Origin: Conidiobolus incongruus B7586
Taxonomy: Eukaryota > Entomophthoromycota > Entomophthoromycetes > Entomophthorales > Conidiobolaceae
Direction of reading: 5' to 3'
NCBI GenBank assembly: GCA_000697335.1
Contig: JNEM01014757.1
Span: 1-14,961 of the forward strand
Length of the DNA: 14,961 nt
Under the pieces are notes generated by a model. It was not told the origin of the DNA. It saw only the letters and a program-made list of their open reading frames with translations, and made no database searches. This document shows positions 1 to 7,603 of this stretch, in pieces (within the stretch, counting starts at the first letter, position 1; every line of letters starts with the position of its first letter). A program made the position numbers and the translations under genes.

Positions 1-228
1 GGTAACAAACTGGTCAGAAGAGTACCATCTCTACTTCGAAAAGACTTAAGAAAACCAGCATTACCCCCAATTAATTCATTACACTTTAATCAAGCAATAT
101 TCTACATTCATTCTCTTTATCTGCAAACCATCTTCACAGAAACACCAATAACACCCCCATCAGAAGAAGACGCAAGAAAATGTTTTAGACAAGAAATTAC
201 TCAAAATCCGATAGATATCGTTACGTAA
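1..228 (+). CDS. 3' end of an unrecognised protein-coding gene (partial)
   Basis: Frame 1 is open from the first base of the window to a TAA at 226-228, giving 75 C-terminal residues; the start lies outside the window. The region is clearly richer in G and C, especially C, than the DNA after the stop, which supports real coding. The tail contains a basic stretch (VRRVPSLLRKDLRKP), a hydrophobic/aromatic stretch (HFNQAIFYIHSLYLQTIF), then a polar end (PSEEDARKCFRQE). I recognise no family. The next gene starts about 230 bases downstream on the same strand. AATAAA motifs near 370 and 405 could serve as poly(A) signals. It could instead be the end of a mobile-element ORF; nothing visible decides this. 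Confidence 0.5.
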   Translation, partial: GNKLVRRVPSLLRKDLRKPALPPINSLHFNQAIFYIHSLYLQTIFTETPITPPSEEDARKCFRQEITQNPIDIVT

Positions 229-454
229 TTACACGAAAAACATAACACAAGATAATGAATTCCACATTCTCTAAGCAAATAATTAATTAGCAAATTTAAA
301 TTAGTAATATATCACACTTGTCTATCAGACGAAGTGACGGATTTATTAAGTCGATCCCATAAATTGTCGAATAAATCCTTTCCTCATAAAAAATTGTCAT
401 AATGAATAAAGCAATTAATACTAATACAAAAATAATATATATTTTTTCAAAATA

Positions 455-1052
455 ATGAATATGAATATGAATCCAGAAGTTAAAAACTTTGTGAATGTAG
501 CGAGTAAAGGAGCTGAACAATTCGTTAAGCTTTATTACGATTGCTTGGATAAGAATCGAGGAGTAAATTTAATCATTAGCTGTAGCTTATAAATCATTAA
601 TTTTTTCGTTAGCTATTAAATGCCTTTTACAGGGATAGTTCTTTAATCGTTATTAATGGTAATATATTTATTATATTTTATTTTTTTCGTAATTTATATT
701 AAAAGTTGTTTATTTATGCTAGGCAAAGCTTTTCAAGGGTTTCAAAATTTTAATAGTTTTTTGTCTACTTTTCCAACTACGAAACATCAGGTGGATTCTT
801 ATAATACTCATCCACTACCTAGTAATTAATTTCTCGTTGATTAAATACTTTGGCAATTTTAACTAATTTTCTTCAAATTTAGTATCTAATGCTCCAGGAG
901 GTAGTCACTGTCTATCAGTTTCAGTTTCTGGTAGAGTGAATTACGGATTAAGTACGCAATTTAAAATTTTTTACCATTCTTTTATATTAGTACCTGATAT
1001 GGAAAAACCCGGTACTTATTTTGTTGGTAATGAAACTTATCGATTGGTATGA
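455..1052 (+). CDS. NXT1: NTF2-related mRNA export cofactor NXT1/p15, four exons
   Basis: This gene is split by three short introns. Exons are 455-562, 613-658, 723-821 and 883-1052; introns are 563-612, 659-722 and 822-882, all GT-AG (donors GTAAAT, GTAATA, GTAATT), the third with a CTAAT branch-point-like site. Frame is kept across every junction and the product is 140 residues, the same as human NXT1 as I recall it. It aligns along its length: AEQFVKLYYDCLDKNR (about 20-35) with the human AAEEFVNVYYTTMDKRR helix, LIVINGKAFQG (47-57) with LVWNGNAVSG, then the SFLSTFP and SGRV...FILV strands. The family has an NTF2-like fold and pairs with NXF1/Mex67/TAP to carry mRNA through the nuclear pore. 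Three Met codons (residues 1, 3, 5) are possible starts; the first has A at -3. The C-terminus ends in YRLV, slightly shorter than the animal tail, so a further small exon cannot be excluded. Its codons are much more AT-rich than those of the ATPase gene. Confidence 0.9.
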
Positions 1053-2984
1053 TTTAATAATCTACTATAAAAATTCATCATATTATTTTTTTCAATTTTA
1101 ATTTTTAATTTGTAAATTATTTAATATTTGGGATTTTAATTTGGGATGATTTAAAGCTCCTGATACTAGCTAATTTTTTTAAAAATTTATAATTATTAAT
1201 AATACTATTCAAATAACATTACCTTGATTTATGATTTTATCAGTCACTTGATCAGGTGATAGAATATGCTTACTTGATAAATCTTTGTTCTTCAAGCAAG
1301 TAACCATAAAAAAGGTGTTCAAATATTTTAATTAAATGTATATTATTATATTATATTTATACAATTGTCTACTTGGTTCCAATTCTTCAAAGGTTATACT
1401 ATGATTTATTGATAAATTTCTCTTCAATAACTCTAGATTTTTCATTATAAAATTCAAATCATTTAATTATTTTTAAATTATAAATAATTAATATTTACTA
1501 ATTATATATATTATTTTATTAATTACTTGAAATTCCCTTAACTATAATTTTAAATTTTTTAACTTATTTAATTTATATTATTGAAAATCATTTTTGATAA
1601 CTAAAAACCCATTTTGATGATTATAATTAAATATATAATATAACAATATTACCTTTCAGTTAAATTATTATTGATACATGGAAGTGAAGAGGGTAAACTG
1701 TCAATATACTTATAATAAATAATATTGAATATATATTTATTAATATAGAAATTATATAATAGCAAAATTTTAAGATAAAAACAAAATAAAAATATTATTA
1801 TATAATTAATAAAAATTAATACACAATATAAAATTAAGGCTCTCTTTTATTATTAATATCTTTTTACCATACTTTTGGCAAGCTTTTAATACCTAAAAAA
1901 TAGTTTTTTATTAAAGACTCAAATTTAATATTTTACAAACTAATTTAATTTATTTATAAGAATTTTTTTCTTATAAATATATTTTTTAATTGCTTAAAAT
2001 AATTAAATTATATAAGTTATAATCTAGTGAATATATTAGATATAATAGCTTTTTTAATTTTTTATATAGAAAATTTTTGATAATTTTAGCTTTATATATT
2101 TTAAAATTTTTATATAAAAAATAGATATTTTTAATTTTTAATAAAAATATTAATTAAAAGTTATTTTATATTAAAAAACCATATAAAATTTGTTATTAAT
2201 TAATTTATATTGAAAAATTAAATAAAAAACTCTATACTATTATAATATATTATAATTATTATTATTTATTTGTTAATAAAATATTTATTTATTATAATTT
2301 ATAAAAGGGATTATATAACTTAATATTTTTTATTATGAGTTAAAAAATTATATAAATTTTTTAAGATTTATTAATTATAATAATTTATTATATAAATCTC
2401 AGTTTTAATTGTATTTTAATAAGTGTTATTTAATTATAACTATTTTAATCTTGTTTAAATTTAAATTAAATTATAAAATATCTATTTTATATTTTTGTTG
2501 ATTAATTTAAATTTAAGATTTAATATATACAGTATACTTATATAATTAATATTAAAATACTTAGATAGTTTTTTTGCTAAAAAAGTGTTTTTTCAATATA
2601 TTTTTTATTTTATTAACTAATAAAAGAGTAATAATATTTGTTTGAATTTTATAATAATAAATCTAAAAATAAATGCTAGTTTTAAATAAAATATAATCTT
2701 TATAAATTATTTATACACCTTAATTGATTTTTAAAGGTTTATAATTAAGTTTTGGCAATATTAAAATAAAAAACTTCAGATAATCACTATTTAATTTATA
2801 TATAATCAAATTTAACCCTAAAGTTTTAATTAAAAATATTTCAATGAAAAAAATTTTTAAATGTTATTTATATAGTTTGAAAAATCAGAAATTAAAAAAT
2901 TTTCTATTTTTTTCTTTCTAAACTAATACTAACTATTGAATTTATAAACTTACTTCCAAATTTCATTTTTGTTAGGCATTTTAT
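1053..2984. other. AT-rich gap with unassigned coding-like pieces on the minus strand
   Basis: Most of this gap, above all 1750-2940, is almost pure A/T and shows nothing. Between about 1117 and 1697 the minus strand has several pieces with better codon character: a 45-nt piece bounded by CAG and GTAATA (1653-1697), an ATG-led frame of 37 codons (1445 down to 1332), a 36-codon frame in the same phase (1331 down to 1223) ending at a CAAG|GTAATG donor, a 53-nt GT-AG intron-like stretch (1170-1222), and a possible last exon ending in TAA at 1117. Together they could be a small multi-intron gene convergent with NXT1, or a decayed one. I could not build one consistent model and recognise no family. 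Confidence 0.3.
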
Positions 2985-3345
2985 ATCTGGATTTTGAAAC
3001 CAATAAAAGTGCAAGGTCCATAGCTGGGACAAATATTGCTTAATGGTAAACCAACTTAACTGTTGGTATACTTGTTGTAACCTTTGTTGGTTGAAGATTA
3101 ATATATGTTGTAATTGAATTGCATTATTAACTAAAACACAGTTATTGATTTTAAAGTGTTATAGTTCAATAAAGTTATTACATCTTTCAACCTATTTAGT
3201 ATCATGAATAAGTGTAGGGATATTCAGAGATTGACACTGATTTAATTCATACGGCTCTGTTAATATTTTTATTTGAGTTTTGATAAATTCTCTTTGTACA
3301 TTTAATGAGTTCATTTGGAGCGTAACCATTGTCATATCCAATTGA
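2985..3345 (-). pseudogene. Broken coding relic, family not assigned
   Basis: A patch of raised GC in AT-rich surroundings. One minus-strand frame reads as protein-like across roughly 115 codons, rich in Gln, Leu, Trp and Tyr (for example QQRLQQVYQQLSWF and QLWTLHFYWFQNPD), but it is broken about twice, and no intron model rescues it convincingly. The Gln/Trp-rich, charged, non-globular look is reminiscent of a retroelement Gag-type region, but no diagnostic motif (zinc knuckle, protease or polymerase box) is present, so this is a guess. It lies between NXT1 and the secreted repeat protein. Alternative: a decayed host gene. Old, judging by base drift toward A/T around it. Confidence 0.4.
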
Positions 3346-3439
3346 TTTAATTGAATATAAAATAAATGAAATCTTAATTATATATTATTAATATTCGTTT
3401 AATCAAATATATCACAAATATAGAATTCAATAAAAGTGC

Positions 3440-3445
3440 TTTATT
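3440..3445 (-). terminator. Poly(A) signal AATAAA of the repeat-protein gene
   Basis: The minus strand carries AATAAA about 150 bases beyond the TAA stop at 3594-3596, a plausible place for 3'-end formation. The hexamer is common by chance in DNA this rich in A and T, so position is the main support. Confidence 0.4.
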
Positions 3446-3593
3446 AAATAACTAAATATAAGTATTAATATATGAATAGAAAGATCTAACCTCTAAATAA
3501 ATTAGATATTAAACTTGATAACTATGAGGTATTGTACTGAGTAAATAATGAAATAATCTATGATGGATAATATCATTGCAATATACTATCGAA

Positions 3594-4358
3594 TTAATAT
3601 CTGTTGGAATAGTCATCACCATGGTAGCCGTCATAATAACGGTCGTCATATCCATAGTAGTCACTTGGACTATTGTAGCCATCATCGTTGCCATAATCCC
3701 ATCCATAGTCATCCCCATGGTAAGGTCCATGAGAATAACCACCATAAGGTCCCATGTATCCGTCATGGTATTTGTCACCAGCATAAGAGTCATCTCCATA
3801 AGAGTCATCTCCATAGTCTTCGTCTTCACCGTACTCTTCGCCTTCACCGTACTCTTCATCTTCACCATATTCTTCATCATTATCATACTTTTCAGATTTT
3901 TCATATTCTCCTTCATCGCCACCATAAGTGTTATCACCACCATCATCACCACCATCATCGCCACCATCATCGCCACCATCATCACCACCATCATCACCAC
4001 CATCGTCGCCACCATCATCACCACCATCGTCGCCACCATCATCACCACCATCGTCGCCACCATCATCGCCACCATCGTCGCCACCATCATCGCCACCATC
4101 ATCACCACCATCGTCGCCACCATCATCTGTTCCATGTTTCTTATCTTTACCAAGCTTAATTATTTTACTAAGCAAACCTTTGTTATTGAGTTGCAACAAG
4201 TTAATATCGTCGTCATTTTTGTCACCTAGGACACCTGCCAAGTCCTTTTTGGGGAAGTCGAGCGACGCTAAATCGTCCTGATTCTTGCTCTTTCCAAGGT
4301 CGATAACACCAGCGGAAATAATAGCGATTAAAATTGATGCTAAAATTTGTTGTTTCAT
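3594..4358 (-). CDS. Secreted acidic Gly-Asp / Tyr-rich repeat protein
   Basis: An intronless 254-residue protein. Residues 1-17 (MKQQILASILIAIISAG) form a typical signal peptide, so it should enter the secretory pathway. Residues 18-77 are a mixed charged segment with dibasic KK pairs at 37-38 and 73-74. Residues 78-141 are 16 tandem DDGG units. Residues 162-183 hold an imperfect (E/D)EYGED repeat, 183-192 two GDDSY copies, and the C-terminus to 254 is rich in Tyr, Gly, Asp and His (for example DYYGYDDRYYDGYHGDDY). No transmembrane segment, GPI-like tail, cysteine pattern or enzyme motif is visible. The acidic repeats could bind cations such as Ca2+ or coat the cell surface, while Tyr/Gly tails occur in structural and adhesive proteins; these roles are inference. 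The start is fixed by an in-frame TGA six bases upstream; A is at -3. I do not recognise the family. Confidence 0.85.
   Translation of the reverse strand: MKQQILASILIAIISAGVIDLGKSKNQDDLASLDFPKKDLAGVLGDKNDDDINLLQLNNKGLLSKIIKLGKDKKHGTDDGGDDGGDDGGDDGGDDGGDDGGDDGGDDGGDDGGDDGGDDGGDDGGDDGGDDGGDDGGDDGGDNTYGGDEGEYEKSEKYDNDEEYGEDEEYGEGEEYGEDEDYGDDSYGDDSYAGDKYHDGYMGPYGGYSHGPYHGDDYGWDYGNDDGYNSPSDYYGYDDRYYDGYHGDDYSNRY
3783..3812 (-). repeat. Two perfect 15-bp tandem copies
   Basis: Two identical 15-bp units (3783-3797 and 3798-3812) inside the repeat-protein gene encode GDDSY twice. Their identity suggests recent duplication. Confidence 0.9.
3813..3884 (-). repeat. 18-bp imperfect tandem repeat
   Basis: Four 18-bp units (3813-3830, 3831-3848, 3849-3866, 3867-3884) encode variants of (E/D)EYGED. 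The first three are close; the fourth is diverged. The period is a multiple of three, so length changes keep the frame. Confidence 0.8.
3937..4128 (-). repeat. 12-bp minisatellite, 16 units, encoding DDGG
   Basis: Sixteen head-to-tail copies of a 12-bp unit, CCACCATCRTCR on the plus strand. Units differ almost only at bases 9 and 12, which are third codon positions of Asp and Gly, so nearly every difference is silent. Variants alternate in a partly 24-bp pattern (ATCA then GTCG), which points to growth by duplication of unit pairs. The last unit ends in T instead of A/G, at the junction with the preceding Thr codon. Confidence 0.95.
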
Positions 4359-4365
4359 TGTTCAA

Positions 4366-4428
4366 TAAATAAATAAATAAAATGATTAGTTGATACTAAT
4401 ATTTTGTGAAAATTTTTGGATATTTATA
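4366..4428 (-). promoter_or_regulatory. Promoter/5' leader of the repeat-protein gene: TATA box plus TTTA microsatellite
   Basis: On the minus strand TATAAATA occurs at 4421-4428, about 63 bases before the ATG, and a short (TTTA)n run of about four units at 4366-4382 sits in the presumed leader. The spacing fits a TATA box with a start site about 30 bases downstream. AT-rich DNA gives such motifs by chance, so support is moderate. Confidence 0.4.
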
Positions 4429-5734
4429 GTATATACAAGGATTCAAGTTACTGGTCACGATTTATTTCTAAATATGATATAACTTATAATTATTAAGATA
4501 TCTATTTGGATCTTCAAGAATAACTAATTGGAAAATTTAATGAATTAAAGGATATTTTGCAATTTCAATAGATCTACTATCTGTTTATTTAATCTATCTT
4601 GATTTTTCTAAATTCGGCAATCAATAGGAATTTTAAATTTAAGAATTTTATTCAATTTCATTATCATTTTGTTTTGAATATCAGTTATTCATTTTCTTTA
4701 CACCAATTACAAAAGATTTTAGAAATAATCTAAATTCCTTTCTTTATACAATCAAATCATTGCCTAATTTATTAATACAATTTGAAAGATTGGGTTGTAA
4801 TTTAGAGATCTTAAAATCCATTACTCTTAATTGGTGCCATCAATATATGCCTATAAGTAAATAAAAATATAATTTATTACTTTTAGAATAGTTGAAGGGA
4901 GTTATCTATTATATCATTGTTATAATTTTTATAATATTAGACATGAATGGTAACTGAATTTAATAATCGCTTATTTATATAAATTGTTTATAATAAGATT
5001 CTTTAACTACTGTAATATTTTCCTTTATTAATTATATTGTAATTAAAACCAACATTATTCATGGTAATAAACGTTATTTAAAATTTATATACTATGATAA
5101 TATCTAATATATTTCGAAATCTATGAAATTAAAATGTTGGATCTATTAATTTATACTAGAGTACATTTTTTATGATTATTCTCTTGGTAATTTTTATTAA
5201 GCTAAAACTTATATTATAAAAGTATTTCGTTGATATAGGCTTGGACTAAATACTAAACATTGAAATTATATGTATTTTCAATTTGCTTGAATAAGCATAA
5301 TGACAATTGAATTGATAAAATCATAGCATTGTTATCAAATTTTAATATATTATATATATGTGCGTGTTTTGGATACTTATTTGATAATATTATAAGAAAT
5401 TAAATATCCGTACCAAAAATATATAATTGATTTAGACATTGACCGCTAATTTAATTATGTTAGAATACATATTTATGAATAATAGGCAATTAATGTTTAA
5501 AATTAATAGTAATTGATAAATATAAATTAAATATGGAATTAATGAGAATTTAGAATATATGATGAATTGATAATAACAGTCATCATAATGAAATTATCAT
5601 TTTTATTTTGTATTAAAAAATATAGTTGTATAGATTTATAACTTAATATATTTGACAAATTAATTTAATATTACAAACTATAATTATATTTATTATTGAA
5701 AAAATAAAACTAAAGTCAACCATTTAAGAGAAAG
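4429..5734. other. AT-rich intergenic DNA, nothing recognised
   Basis: Between the repeat-protein promoter and the tRNA gene all six frames are densely stopped and base composition is uniform. I see no repeat, RNA gene or exon-like patch here. Confidence 0.6.
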
Positions 5735-5807
5735 TGGAGAATCCGGGTATCGATCCCGGCGCCTCTCGCATGCAAAGCGAGCGCTCTACCAAATGAGCTA
5801 ATTCCCC
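5735..5807 (-). tRNA. tRNA-Ala (anticodon UGC), no intron
   Basis: Full cloverleaf on the minus strand. The acceptor stem GGGGAAT/ATTCTCC (5801-5807 with 5736-5742) includes the G3:U70 wobble pair that is the alanine identity mark; the discriminator is A at 5735. The D arm is GCTC...GAGC, the anticodon stem is CTCGC/GCGAG with loop TTTGCAT, so the anticodon is TGC (plus-strand GCA at 5772-5774), and the T arm is CCGGG/CCCGG. Internal promoters are visible as an A box (TAGCTCATTTGG) and a B box (GGATCGATACC). A T-run a short way past the 3' end on the minus strand (about 5706-5709) can stop Pol III. The CCA end is not encoded, as expected for a eukaryotic nuclear gene. It decodes GCN alanine codons, mainly GCA/GCG. 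Confidence 0.97.
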
Positions 5808-6210
5808 ATATGTGACTTCTTTTTAAGTAATTATATTGATAAATTAAAAGACTTTTATTCATTATATCTTTTTATTCTATTAATTTATTAATTCCAAGAC
5901 TTAAGTTTTTTTCCATTTCCATTTATTATTGAATCTAAAATAAACTTGTAAATTAATTTTATCAAATATCATTATAGTCGTTATTACAGGTTACCTATCG
6001 ATCTAAAATAATTTGCCTTTCATCAGAACTATTTTCTGATTTTGAAAAATATAGTCAAAGAATATATATAATTTATGGTATAGATTAAATCAAGATATTA
6101 TACTTAGATTAAAATAGTATAGTTATTCAAATTAATTATAATTATTATCATAAATAATATATGATACAATTTTTAATCCTCAAATTTTCTAAATACTGTA
6201 GTTACATAAA
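5808..6210. other. Upstream flank of tRNA-Ala, AT-rich, no gene supported
   Basis: On the minus strand near 6005-6075 two short overlapping frames look mildly protein-like, one with SENSSDERQIILDR before a stop. They have no start, no conserved motif and no family. Otherwise nothing is seen. Confidence 0.4.
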
Positions 6211-6538
6211 TGATAACCCGCCCGACCAACTTCATCTCGCTATCTATCACCTTATGGAGTCTTAACCCCAAAAGGTCTATCACATCACTTCAAGGTCTCA
6301 TTCTTCTGGCAACCCAATACACTTCTTTACACTACCTACAGCCGACAATTGGTCTATAAAAGAACCACTGTCTGGATACATTATCATCATCACATCCGAT
6401 CTTATGTGACGCCCATTAAACTCTTAGCAAACCCCAATAAATCACACTAATCTAAACCACTAAACAGGCCATAAACAAGCCGCTTCCTTATCTATTATTA
6501 TCGTTCTACTAGCAATTGGCAGAACCACAATATTAACA
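6211..6538 (+). mobile_element. Probable solo LTR of an LTR retrotransposon (fossil)
   Basis: A sharply bounded, C/A-rich island of about 328 bases that codes for nothing in any frame. It begins TGATAACCCGCCC and ends TTAACA, giving TG...CA termini with a short imperfect inverted match (TGATAA/TTAACA). It has internal LTR signals in the right order: a TATA box (TATAAAAG, 6355-6362) and a poly(A) signal (AATAAA, 6436-6441) about 80 bases later, which fits U3-R-U5. No internal region or primer-binding site follows, so it is best read as a solo LTR left by recombination. A clean target duplication is not seen; AGTTA occurs just right of the end and six bases left of the start. Family (Ty3 or copia) cannot be told. 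Alternative: an unrelated non-coding repeat. Confidence 0.55.
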
Positions 6539-7448
6539 AGTTAATGAATTGAAATAACCTACCAGCTCAAAATTTAAAAAATATTTTATAATTATTTGAT
6601 TATCACTTTGAATTTAATATTTTAAGGAAGGTTATCAAATATGATCAATTAACTAGTATTCTGTATTATTTTATCTATTAAAAATATTGCGAATCTTTCA
6701 ATTGAAAGGAATCTTCCGCTTTGGACCTAGGAAATGGTTAAAAATGCAAATCATCGACTAAGGTAAAATAATTTAATAATAAAACAAGGCTATTTAAAAA
6801 ATATAAATGCAGATTATCACTTATGATGGTGTTTAATATAAAGTTGATCATATTGAAATTATACTTATTATTTGCTTTTTTAATATAAGTACATATCAAT
6901 TCAATCCAATTTATAGTTAGTATAATAATTATTCTATATATATTCAAATTTGTTGTTTATTGTTGTTATTAATCCTTCTACAAATTATATATTACCGACT
7001 TGTAAACAAACTTTGAATGAGAATAATACTAATTGATATATATGACTTCAATGATATTCTTGAAGGAAATTGAAGTCTAAACTCTAAGCAGTCTGTTGCC
7101 TTTATTTTGTAACATATATTTATTGACTCCAGTGTTTTACTTGAAACAATCAAGTCCTAAATATTTGAATGGAAGAGGTAAAAACCAAAATTATGATTAC
7201 TCAATCTATTCAAATATTTTAATATCTATATATATTATTTTGATTAGTTCATTTAAATATTTTGTTTATTATATTATTAAAAAATCGGACCCCTATTTTC
7301 ACCTGAAACCCAAGATTAATTCTTTTGTTGGGATAATAAAACAAACTGATAATGTTTGGACCAAATAAATCGGCAAAGCTTCAAATACTATCAAAAATTC
7401 AATTGTGATAAAATCCAATTGTAAATTTATCATTCAAAATTTGAATTT
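6539..7448. other. AT-rich intergenic DNA, no gene supported
   Basis: A small less AT-rich patch at about 6705-6765 and an open frame at 7096-7368 (plus) are present. The latter is 90 codons long but contains no ATG, and frames of that length are expected by chance in a window this size. The right-hand end should hold the 3' untranslated region of the ATPase gene. Confidence 0.5.
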
Positions 7449-7454
7449 TTTATT
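7449..7454 (-). terminator. Poly(A) signal AATAAA of the ATPase gene
   Basis: AATAAA on the minus strand, about 150 bases beyond the ATPase stop. The spacing matches that proposed for the repeat-protein gene, but the motif is cheap in AT-rich DNA. Confidence 0.4.
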
Positions 7455-7603
7455 GAAAATTATCTGTTGACAATAACAGTTGTAGAAGTAGTATTAGGGG
7501 GAATGGATGTTGAGATTGTATTGATGAATACAAATTAAATTAAAAGATTATGAACAATATTTAATGAATGTGTCAATGAGAATCGCTAATGGGTTGGGTG
7601 TAT

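Noticed and set aside
1244-1259. 16-bp near-palindrome TCACTTGATCAGGTGA
   Set aside because: A single short palindrome inside a possible coding piece, with no partner site or gene to regulate.
3050-3067. 6-bp inverted repeat ACCAAC/GTTGGT with a 6-base loop, next to a TGTTGG that recalls copia-type LTR starts
   Set aside because: No matching LTR end, poly(A) or TATA signal in order, and no convincing primer-binding site; the stem is too short to mean much.
3509-4281. Overlapping open frames encoding Met/Val-, His/Arg-, Ile/Thr- and Pro/Ser-rich repeats across the minisatellite
   Set aside because: A 12-bp repeat without stops keeps all six frames open. Only the minus-strand frame with the signal peptide has a start, composition and silent-variation pattern of a real gene.
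6211-6538. GC island considered as a protein-coding fragment or inserted mitochondrial DNA
   Set aside because: All six frames are interrupted throughout and no mitochondrial protein or rRNA signature could be recognised; LTR signals explain it better.
6738-6947. 69-codon minus-strand frame (Ile/Asn/Leu-rich)
   Set aside because: Its composition is that of random AT-rich DNA; there is no motif or supporting context.
7096-7368. 90-codon plus-strand open frame
   Set aside because: It has no ATG, begins at TTG, has no domain, and its length is within chance for a window of this size and composition.
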